A stretch of 64,000 bases of DNA. Source: Magnolia sinica. Lineage: Eukaryota; Streptophyta; Magnoliopsida; Magnoliales; Magnoliaceae. Every line of letters starts with the position of its first letter. Positions within the stretch are counted from its first letter, which is position 1. The stretch covers positions 23,170,501 through 23,234,500 of the forward strand of contig NC_080577.1 of NCBI RefSeq assembly GCF_029962835.1, given 5' to 3'. The notes under the pieces were generated by a model that had not been told where the DNA came from, did no database searches, and saw only the letters and a program-made list of their open reading frames with translations. The translations under genes and the position numbers were made by a program. Positions 37,801-49,800 of this stretch are shown in pieces.

Positions 37801-40800
37801 GTATCAAGAACTTACTGGAATAAGGAAGCCCACATTAGACAAAAACAATATTCTTCACTGGCCAGTTCTTCTACTATATGCAGAGGTTATGTCCAGTGAC
37901 TTCATTGAGGATTTCTGTGAGACTGACATGTTCTCGAGCCATCTTGACCAGATATCCGCTCTTATATTGTGTTTCATTTATGTTGGTTTTCAATTTTTCA
38001 TATAAACATGGAATAGTATGGCTTTTGACTTGTGAGACAAAGACTTCAGGATCTCCTTAATTGTCAAACATGTATTCAGAAGCTTGCCTACCATTACCAT
38101 GGGATAAAGAATCTGCTTACACCCGTGAAGCAGTTGAGCTGTACTATGAGGTGTGTATGTTCTCTTCCCTATTTCATAACTAGACACAGTTATGCAGTGT
38201 AAAGTTTCTGAACATAACTAGTTAAAAATGTGAGGACCGCTTATGTTCAATGATGTTCCGCGAAACATGTATTATATGGAACTTGGCACTGACAGGTATG
38301 CATTTGACTTACTATAATTTCAAATCTATGAGTTGGTATGTGATTTGCTATGTGCCTTACTTGAGTCAGGTTTGTTGGACTTCATTTGTTGTTTCGGAAA
38401 GCTGGTTGAGTTGGCCAGTTCTTATACGAAGGAAATGAATAATTAGACATTGGTCTTGATCCTCATGAGTTCTAATGATTGTGTGATGTGGACTAGTGGT
38501 TGTGTGTCTTTGCATCTCTATTGTCGACGTAATGGCCTACCAAGTGTGGTAGAGCCTATGGTGTCAATTTTGGAGTTGCCGCTAGCCTTTTCTTTGTATA
38601 ATTCAAGGACTGCTAGAATCCTTGTTTGTTGTCTGGAAATTGAATTGTAAGAAACCCTCCGATTTTCAAGAAATAGACTCCACAAAGATCTTTTCACCAA
38701 AATCTTGGGTAAAGACCATGGTTATAGAGTAGGAAGGGGTTGGGCACCCTAATCTATCCATAATATAGTGGTCTCTATCTGAGGAGAACAAGATTCCAAT
38801 GGTTGGAACTTCAACAAATTTTCGACTTGCGTCTTAGAGGTAAAAGAAAAGATAAAAAGCAAAGAAGGATATGAGAATGTTGGAGGGTTAGAGAAATAAG
38901 TTAAAGAGGTAGGGAATGTGGCAAATTGGTCCTCCAATGTCTTCTTTCGAGGTGCTCAGCTACTCGCCAGCTTGAATTTGGCGTGGATCGGTCTTGAGCT
39001 TGGGTTGCAACTCCTTGGTAAGGTAGACTTGGTTTGTGAAGGAGGGTCTTGCCTTGTAGCTTGATCTTCAAAGGGAATTGAGAGAAGTAGAAGAACAACA
39101 GAATTCTTCTCCTCAAGAGGTTACCAAAACAATCGCTTGCCACTCCTAAGAGTGGAGTGATACTCCTTAGCCCCCCAAAAAAGTGAGCTTCCCAAGTTCT
39201 TGAACCTCAACTCATCTTCCCTTGCTCTTTCCATAGTATCTTCTCTCTTGTAGAATTTTGGCCAAGTATGGCTATAAGGAATAGTGGGAAGTCTAGAGAG
39301 GCTTTGGGACTTGTGATTCTCAAGAGCCAAGACCCCTTTCTTTTAGTAAGAGACCTCTATTTATAGAGGAGAGAGGTGGCATTGTTGCAATTTGAAGGAA
39401 GGTTGAGGGTGCCCTAAGGGTAGGCTAGTTATGGATCATTGACAAGCAGCAAGATCTAGGAGGTTGCTTGGGTGGTTTGAGTGTAAATTGTGGGGAATTG
39501 AGAGGCAATTAAGTTTAGGGAAGGCTTTTGGAGGCTTCTAGAGAGGCTTGGGAATGAGTAGTTAGGATTGACACTCTTGGAAGCATCTCATGGCTTAAGA
39601 AAGGGTAGTTTTGAGATTTCACTAGCCAAGTTAGTTGGAGGGGGTAGTTTTGCAAAATGATGGTAGCTGAGGGGCAAACTAAAGCTTACAGGGGCATTTT
39701 GGTTATGATGGCCGTTATGTAACAATAACGGTGGTGCCTGTCATACGTTACAGCGTTGTAATGCCCGATTTGAAAAAAAAAGAGGCTTGTAACACGTACG
39801 GGCTGATACAAGGCTGGTATATTTTTCCTTCAAAAGGAATTTCGACTGTTACTAGGCCATAAGGACAATTATGATACCGGGGGTAATACTATAAAAATGA
39901 TGGTATCTTAGGGAAGGGTTAGTAAAATTTTGGTTATGGTATTAAAAAATGGTTACGTTACAATTGTAACGACCATTATGTAACAATAGTGATCGCTTGT
40001 TATATGTTACGGGACAATGCCTAATTTGAAAAAAAGGTTCTATGATGGCTCTATGGGCTGATACGAGGCTATTAGAGGTTGATACATGCCGATACATTTT
40101 TCATCCAAAAAGAATTTTGACCATTATAAGGGCTATAACCATGGTGTGTTGTAAAGGATGTTACGTAAAAGTAACGATGACAACCATTACACTTTATGTG
40201 GTCATAATAGCTATAACAACCGTTATGGAAAACATGACTCCTAACCACCATTAATGGCTTGTTACACCCCTTGTAAAAGCTGTAACAATCCCATAATGGT
40301 CTGTTACAGGGCAGATACAGGTTTTTCGATTTTTTTTTTTCGACTTTACTGGGCAAATATAGGTTTTTTGAGTTTTTTTTTTTTAAATAATAAAAATAGA
40401 AACCATAACGGCCGTTATGGGGGCTGTAACAGCTGTTACGATCCGTATCGTAAAGGTAACGATAGTGGCCGTTACGACCACCGTTACCGTTTCAGAATAC
40501 TTTAGCCATAACGGCCATTACAGTCACCGCCATGGTGTGCAGTAAAGGTTGTTACGTAAAGGTAGTGGTGGCAACCATTACACGTTACGGGGTCGTAACA
40601 ACCGTTATGAAACAAAATGACCTGTAATTGCCGTTAATGGCACGTTACATCCCCTATAAAGGCCATAATAGCCCCGTAATGGTCTATTACGGGACATATA
40701 TAGGTTTTTCATACTTTTTAATCAACATTACGGGGCAGATACAGGTTTTTCGGGGGTTTTTTCAATAAATAAAAAAATAAAAAAGAGAGACCGTAACGGC

Positions 40801-43800
40801 CATTACAGGGCCGTAACAGCCGTTATGCCCCGTATCCTAAAGGTAACGGTAGTGACCGTTACGGCCACCGTTACAGTTACGAAACACCTTGGTCATTGCT
40901 ACAATTATTGAATACCTTGATTTTGCTAGAAGGTGGTTCAAAGGGTCAAAGGAAAACGGAAATTGGGTTTCAAATTTTCATGCCAGGACAAAATGGTAAT
41001 TTCAGGTATTAAATTATTATTATTATTATTATTATTATTATTTTGCATGTTGGGGCACGCACACCTTTTGGTTTTTCAATCTCAACTTGATGCTCAGGTG
41101 TTGGATTTGGGCAATCTATATCTCGTTGGAAAGGGGACTTGATGGGCTAAAACTAATGCCTTTGGTCTTGGGGAAAATTCCTAGGGGTTATGGAGATGAA
41201 TGGTTCACAAGTTAGGTCAAATTTTGGTTTTGCAACTATTAATTGATCTCGTATGCTGTTCTGTATTTCAACTGTAACTTCACTCTTGAAGATCGGATTG
41301 AGTTAAAATTACGCTCATTGGAAAGGAAATTTGATGGGCTTTAAGATCGATCATAAGGTTTGGATGTTAACAAACTTAAGAAATTGGGACCCGGACAGGG
41401 AAAAACTCTCTTGCTTTCGAGGCCACATCTTTTTGTGGTTGCATCTCTGGGATGCGGAAAAACATCCTAGAATTTTTCCCAAAAAATGGGTGTCGGGTTT
41501 TGATGACTTAGATGTGTTTTTTTAGGCTATAGATGGGCTTGTGCTATGTTTGGGCTTGCTACTTCTTAAATGGCTACATTGTTCTAATCTTGAGCGCTTA
41601 TGAGAAGTTACAATGAGAATAAGAAGAAAGACGGAGGGAGGGAGGGAGGGAGGGAGAGCATGAGATGCTTAGGGTCTATTGAAACCCCATCCCTCTACTC
41701 TTATTTATAATAGTAAAAATGTGAATGGTGCTTGTGGGCCTTATTACATGGACTTGGTAATGCAGGGGCATTTTCACACCGGGCTCGAGTGGGGTTGCCT
41801 GTGGGATGCAGGGGCACACTCGGGGTGGGCGGAACCCATGTGATTTGGGGCCCACGAGGGAGGTCTCGTGTTCGAGACTCCTCACCGGGGGTGATTCATG
41901 CGCATTTCACACGGGGCTTGAGTGGGGTAGCCTGTGGGATGCGAGGACACACTCAGGGTCGGCGGCTCGTGTGGGGCGGTACCCATGTAATTTGGGGCCC
42001 ACGAGGAGGGTTCAGCCGAGGTCCTAACCCATGCGATGTGGGGCTTGAGTTATGAGATAAAATGATTAATTCGCCATGCTCTAACAGTTCGAGCTTTTAG
42101 AGCAAGTGTTTAATTGTCCTGCATCAAATTGGTATCAGAGCGGGAGGTCTCGTGTTCGAGACTCCTCACCGAGGGTGATTAATGCAGAGACATTTTCACA
42201 CCGGGCTCAAGTCGGGTTGCCTGTGGGATGCAGGGGCACACTTAAGGTGGGCGGTACCCATGTGATTTGGGGCCCGCGAGGGAGGTCTCGTGTTTAAGAC
42301 TCCTCACCGGGGGTGATTAATGCACATTTCACACCGGGCTTGAGTGGGGTAGCCTGTGGGATGTGGGACACACTCGGGTGGGCGGCCCGTGTGAGGTGGG
42401 TGACTCGTGTGAGGCGGTACCCATGTGATTTGGAGCCCACAAGGGGGGTTCGGCCGAGGTCCTAACCCATGCGATGTGGGGCCTGGGCTATGAGATAAAA
42501 GGATTAATTCGCCATGCTCTAACAGTTCGAACTTTTAGATCAAGTGGTTAATTGTCATGCATCACTTGGGCCCAACGGGCCTTATTCAATTGTCAACCTT
42601 TCAACACCCCCCTCAAGCCGGAGCATTCTAATGAGGCCCAGCTTGGAACAAGGGCTAACACAATCAAACCTAAGAATTGAAGAAATTCTTCTCTAACACT
42701 ATGGATGGACTTGGGCTTGGGCTGTAGGCGAGTACGTGAGAAACTCTGCAATACATTCTTCTTGATACAATGCAAGACCCTTTTCCCATGATGAATGGGC
42801 TGATAAGTTTAAACACTCTGTTGTGTAGGGCGTCTACGCCTGTGTAATCAGGACACTATTTTTTGAGAAGTTGCAATATCTGATACACATGTTGGGCATA
42901 TAGGTACTTCTGCTTCGTCTTCCTCTTTTTGATGAAATACATGGTGCATCTACTTGGACAAAACCTAGTCTTACTGTTTATGACAGTTCCATGTGGATGC
43001 ACAAGATGCCAAGTGATAGGTGCTTGGTGTTTGCTCCTACGGTTGTATGACAAAAATGGTGGCATAATCTAAGTGTTAACACCTCAAGCACCTGTATTAA
43101 AGAGCAAAATCCTTGGGGAAAGGCAGTTTCTTAATGAAGATGGCAGGGCTATCATTTCTACTACCCAAGCTAAACTTGGTTGGCTGAGAGGATGGAGGCT
43201 TACTCATGTACAAACAAAAAATAAAAGACAGAAAGAAATACTGCTACTGGCAACATGCTAGCTGATAGAAGAAAAGAGGAGAAGTGATGGAGATAGATGA
43301 GCCAACTGGTGCTAGAAGCGAGCAATATCTTACTCTGACTCTATTGAATGGTCCTCTATATATGCATTGGGGAAGAGATATCTGCGAACTACTTGTAACT
43401 AACTCCCCTTGGCTAATCATATTGTGCCATGTGGGTCACATCTTTGCTGGCTTGGATGAGTGAGAAATTGCCACATCAAGAGCCAGGATCTTTTGAAGTT
43501 CTTTGAGGACAGTAATCAGATCAGTGAGGATATCAGATCTGGCTAAAGTATGGAAAGGGGCCTTGTTGACGAGGAAGACTGACTGGACAAGATCTCCAAA
43601 AGGTCCTCCAAGGATTTGAATCATCTAGAAACTGTGAACCACCTTGACTGACCTGAGCTGCTGACAAAATATATGTCTGGAATGAACCCCTTCAAAACCC
43701 TTAAGGTAACTCTAGTGAGACTGAGAGGCCCCGAGTGTTGCTGCCTCAGAGATGTCTAAATCTGCAGGCATGAGGGTCCTCTCTCCTAGCCAAGGCCCTC

Positions 43801-46800
43801 ACAACTGTGCATGCCTCCTGCTATCAAGGTTCCAAATATTAGATCTGTAACAGCTGGTACAACCAGATCATATCAGTATTTGCCATGGCAAATGCAGGAT
43901 ACAAGGGTGAAATGGTCGGTCAAGAAAATTTGTTGGGGGGGGGGGGTGGGTGGTGGTTTATCAGCCAATATGGGACCGATTTACACAATGTGTATCAGTT
44001 ATGGGCCGAGAGGCCCAAGACGGCTTAAAAGGCACGCTTTCTGATTTTTCCCAATTCCACAGTCTATTGGTTATGGGCTGAGACGCTTTAAAGGCAGATT
44101 TTCCATTTCCCCCCATTTCTCATTGTTTCCTCTTCTCTATATTTTTAACCTTAGTGGAAGCTTAGAAACCTGATTTTGAATAGATTTGGGCCTATTTTGG
44201 AGATCAAAACAAAAGATTTGACCAGGATTCAAAGAATGAGTGGAACTCATTATGTATCATGTTGTTTTTGGGACGGTACACCGTAGAAACCAGTTTCTGT
44301 AGCCTTGCCGGCTACTGATAAAGTAGTTAGGCTTTTTTGGTAGATGTATCCTAACTATATATGGAAGAAAACATGCAACAAACACTTCTTTGAGATGCTA
44401 TTTTTATATTATTAATATAATTTTACCATGTTTCTGTTTAATTGGATTTTTTTCTTTTCATATTTTATACCTACATGAACTGGATTTTATATCCTTGTAT
44501 ATCTCTTAATATTCATATGTAATTGTATGGACATGTTGCATGCTGTTTTTCCTGGGTTGGCATTTCTGACCCCTCATTTATACCTCTGACTCTTCACATA
44601 CAAGATATACAAGTTCAAATTGGCTCAAGCGAACGTAAATTTTTATGAGCATGTTAAATATTTCTAGATCAGTCCAGGGTACCAGGTTCATCTCTTGTAA
44701 TTCTTCACAACTTTCTAATTTCTATGAATCATTGGATCATCAGGCTCATGCTGGAATTATTTTATCAAAGCGGGAAGTTCTTCAGCATCTCCTACAGGGA
44801 ACTGCAGGTTCTCTCTCAGAAAGCATTTGTGATGAAGGGAAGGATGCAGATGACAGTTCAACCCGTGCCGTCTCTTCAGGTGCTAACCTACTACATTTAT
44901 CACTTCATTGGTGACAAGTAAGCTGGCTAGAATCCAATACGTCAATGTTAAAATGCACCGTTTACTATTAGCTCTGGGCTTGAACCATGTTTAAATCTCT
45001 TCTGACCTACCCATATAAGGAACATTTGTATTGTATATTGTTTTTGTTTTCAATAATTTATTATCTGTTGCAATAGGAGCTTATTGAATATTAATCATTG
45101 TAATTAAATGGGAGTAGAATAAGATAGAATGCTTCTTCTTCCCCCCTTTTAAGGGGATGTATATTGCACTAATTCCAGACTTGAAGAGCCTGATGTTCTT
45201 AGTATGTGCTTAGCACGTTTGTCTAGCACTGCATGCGGTAGGCATTAAATGTTCACAAGCTCCATTTGTAGGTACTATACATTGATTATGCTAGGGTACT
45301 GATGCAGGACCAATGCATGAACTCAAATAATGTAAGAGATCAATCAGCAAAATTAAATTAATTAATGAAAACTACAAATCTTGCTAACATCATTACAAAT
45401 ATCAAGATTCTAAGAGGAAAACACGCATAGTTTAAGCCTAAGTTGTCAAGCATCATCCTACAAAACCATTAAACATGAGAAACTAGGATGTAATGGATGT
45501 AGAAACATCCAATTAGCATAGGGTTAAGTCTATTGTAAAGGAGAAAGTCTAATACTACATAGGGTTTACTAGATTTAGGTGTGGGTGAAGCTAGGGTTAG
45601 GGAAGCTTGGAGAAAAAGGTGAAATTAGGGCTAAAGTGGGGAATTGGATGAATGGATTAAAGGATTTAGGTATTAGGAGATGAGAATTAGGGTTTTGGAT
45701 GTAGGGAATTTAAGGATTTGGGGTTAATTGAAGGATTTGAAGATCTAGGGTTTGAGAATTTGGGGAAATTTTGGAGATATAGGATTTTAGGGTTAGGGTT
45801 ACGGTTTTGGACAAGGGAAGATGGGGTTTTGGAAGGAAGGCTTAAAGATGCAAGGGGGAATGGAGATGTAGCCGTACAGACCAGCCCGTGGGCTCGCATG
45901 TGTGGGCGTATGGTCACACATGTGGGGTCGAATCGGCTAGGGTTTGGTCCGTAACTGTGGGGTTTTGATGGAAATGATAAGGAAGAAGAAAGGAAGGTGT
46001 TTGGATAGGTTTTGGATGGTTTGGGGTTAAGAACAAAAGGGATTTCAACAAAATACCTTGCATGAAGAAGAAAAGTTCAAAGATGGATAATTGGAAGCCT
46101 CACACTTCAGTGATTGAAGATAGGTATCGCACCGATCTTCGTTCCAAATCGCATGGAACAAGTCTTCACATCGCATGAAGAATAAGAAACAAAGAAATTT
46201 TATTTTTTTAGGAGAGAAATCCACTACTAGAGAGGTCCCCCCCCTATATAGTCGTAATAATTACAAACTAGTTCCTGTTTTCTGTCTTTTAACTAAAATA
46301 ACCCTAGTCTAAGAAAAAACATATAAAACCACTCATAAAAGTGTCCAAAGCATAAATCAAACATAAAACTAGATCCTAAAAAGTATGTCCTATGATGAAA
46401 ATAATGATCCACGATCAACGACCCGATCATGTAATCCATGCGATCCAATGGTCTAATCGTTGTGTCTCTCAAATCCAATGGTCCAAATCACTCCCTAAAC
46501 CAACCCATGTGCATCTTCGCAGTGTGGGGTCTTCCAGATGCTCGTACATGCACTATGGGGTCTTTAATAAGGATACTCGCCTAGCCACAGAGAAACTGGG
46601 GCTCGCCTTTGATATGTACACAAAGACGTACGTGATGTGATGTCCTCATCAACTCTCCTCGGCTGAGAAGAGTTCGCCTTTGGCGGACTAAAACTCCTAT
46701 AACAGTCAAGGATGTTGGGATCCAAAGTCTACAACTTTTTCTCGGTAATCCACGTGCTATCTGAAACTGGCATGTTCTTTTACTTGACGAGGAATTTTTG

Positions 46801-49800
46801 AAATCTCCCATGGCGAGTGGAAACTGCTTGCGCATCTAGTATATCTTCGACTTGTTCGCTTCGAGCAAGCAAGGATGGTTAGGGTGGCAAATGTTGAAAT
46901 GATGGGTCAGGTAGAGGCCATAGGTTAGGGACTGGATCATGGTCCGTGGGAGGGTATGAAAATGGATGGAAGGCGAAGCAGCACGACCTTTGTATCGTAC
47001 TATATCTTCCACATTAAAAGTAGAGCTAATTCCATGGTAGGAGGAAGGTCTACTACATACGCATTAGGACCAAGTTTCTGCAGTATTTTGCATGGTCCTG
47101 CACTACATGCTTGCAATTTCTTAACAGCCCCATGTGGGAACCGTTCAGGCCTCGTACGAACCACGACATAATCTCCTACATGGAATTCCTGAAATCTGCG
47201 GTGAGAATCAACAAATGCTTTATATTTTTCATTATTTAAGTTAATCCACTTCCTAATCTCATTATACAACTCATGGATGTGATGTGCAAACTCATGTGCT
47301 GACTTAGATGGCTGATGGGACATAAACATAGGTATGAGATCTATGGGTTTTATAGGTTTGTAGCCATGTACAACCTCAAATGGACTCATGCCTATGGACC
47401 TATTAATGGAACTATTATACGCTAACTCGGCTATAGGCAAAACATTATTCCAAGTTTTGACGTGATTTCCCACAAGACATCTAGGCAGATGTCCAAGACT
47501 CCTATGACGATCTCAGTCTAACTGTCTGCTAGAGGATGATAGGCAGGTGAAAATTGAAGCCTTGTCCCATCATGTGCCATCGTGTCTTCCAAAAATAGCT
47601 TTTAAAATGTACATCACGATCAGACACTATGGTCTTTGGTAGACCATGTAAATGCACTACCTCCCCAAAGAAAAGTTTGGTAGACAATGTAAACGCACTA
47701 GCCACATTAGAGGCATCTGGCATTTTCGAGCACGGAATGAAATGGGCCATTTTGGAAAAACGGTCCACAATCACAAATATGGAATCATGTTTCTTGATAG
47801 TCTTCAGTAAACCAAACATGAAATCCATACTAATGTCTTGTCACGGAGTATGTGGGCATTGGCAAAGGCGTATACAATCCTGTATCTTGCTTTCTCTACT
47901 TCGCCAGTTGACAAGTCCTGCACTGCCCAACTATCTTGGTTGTATTTCGTTTAAGACTTGGCCAATAGAACATATCCTCTACAAGGGCAATGGTCTTGTC
48001 CCTCCCTAAGTGACCAGTCACCCTCATGCATGAAGTTCCTAAACTAGGAAATTACGAGGGAAGTATGAGAATGTAGAGTCTGTCACCTTTAAATAGGAAC
48101 TCATCGATGATGACAAACCCGTGACTGTCGCTCGACTGACCATCTCGTAATGACGCATACAACTCACCAAAGTCTGGGCATGTATGATACTCTTCTCTCA
48201 ACCACTCAAACCCAGTCCCTTCTACACTCATACACTAGAGTAGTGCCACACGACGACTAAGGGCATCAACAGGCTTGTTCTCAGCCCCGGCCTTATGTTT
48301 AAGAATGAAAGGATATTCCTGAAGAAACTGGACCCATTTAGCATGCCTAGGGTTTAGTTTCTTTTGGGAATTGAGGTAATGTAACGCCTCATGGTCAGAA
48401 AACAAGACAAATTCTTGCGGTAATAGATAATGATGCCAATGGCACAAGGATTGAATGACTGCATAAACTCTTTGTCATAGGTAGAATATCGTTGCTTTGC
48501 CTTATTCAACTTCTCACTAAAATAAGCAACGGGGTGCCTTTACTGACTAAGGACTCCACCTATACCTACCCTAGATGCATCACACGCAACTTCAATGACT
48601 TTAGAAAAGTCTAGAAGACACACGACGGGAGCTTCACTCATCTTGCCCTTAATTTCCTTAAATGCTCTAGAGGCATCTTTAGTCCATACGAACTCCTATT
48701 TCTTTATGCAATCAGTGATGGGAGCCATGATGGAACTAAACTCTCTAATGAATAGCTGATAGAAAGTTACTAAGCTGTGAAAGCTTTACACCTCGTGAAT
48801 ATTGCGAGGTTCAAGCCACTCAACTCTGACCCCTACCATCTCGGGGTCTGCTTTCATGCCTCAGATGATACTATGAATCCTAAGAAGATGACGCTTTTTG
48901 ACATGAATGTGCACTTCTTAAGGTTGACATAAAGCTTTTCAGTTCTCAGGATCCTGCAAACTTACCTCAGATGGTGGAGATGTTGTTCCTTTAATGTGCT
49001 ATAAATAAAAATGTCATCGAAATCACAAGGAACTTATCCATAAAAGGGTCTCAACATCTGGGTCATTACCCTCGTGAATGTGCTCGAGGCATTAATCAAG
49101 CCAAATGGCCCGACTAGCCACTCGTATAGCGCATCCTTCGTCTTGAAGGCTGTCTTCCATTCATCTCCTGGGCGTATACGTATTCGGTGATATCCGCTCT
49201 TGAGGTCAATCTTTAAAAAGATGGTGGCACTCGCCATCATGTCTAACATATCATCAAGATGCAGTACGGGAAACCGGTACTCGACCGTTATCTTATTGAT
49301 GGCTCTACTGTCCACACACATGCGCCACGTGCCGTCTTTCTTAGACGTGAGAAGCGCTGACATGACACACAGACTCAAACTCTCTTGAATGAAACCCTTC
49401 ATAAGGAGCTCATCTACCTGCTTCTTCAACTCTACATGCTCCGTAGGGTTCATTCGATAATGAGGAAGGTTTGGTAGAGTTGCCCTAGGGATAAGATCAA
49501 TGGCATGCTGGATGTCCCTTGTGGGTGGAAGCTCATTTGATAAGTCCTCTGAGAATACATCGTGAAACTCATTCAGAATCGGAATCACCTCAGGGGATCC
49601 CTTTACACTAATCTCGGGTGTAACTTCTCTAGCCACTAAGGCGCACACCATCGAATCCACCTTAGCGTCTCTCTTAAACTCCTTGGCGTTGATAACATGG
49701 AGAGACTTAGGTTGGGATCTTCTTGTATCCCTTGAGTTACTCGACTTCCCCCCAGCTTTCTTCTCTGCATTGCTTTTTTGGTGGGAGAGGAACTAGAGCG

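Noticed and set aside
38079-38150. Alternative AG acceptor (tattcag|AAGC) for exon 5
   Set aside because: It would need a GT donor near 37951, which is absent, and would lose the conserved residues MYSE. The AT-AC borders explain all features better.
41751-42600. Open frames in TRIM LTRs (for example Gly/Arg-rich 107 codons)
   Set aside because: The same frames recur only because the LTRs are repeated. They are not conserved as proteins between copies.
43930-43950. G run as a functional quadruplex
   Set aside because: It is a single homopolymer-like run next to GGGTGGG. It may be a polymerase slippage or assembly artefact, and nothing else supports a role.
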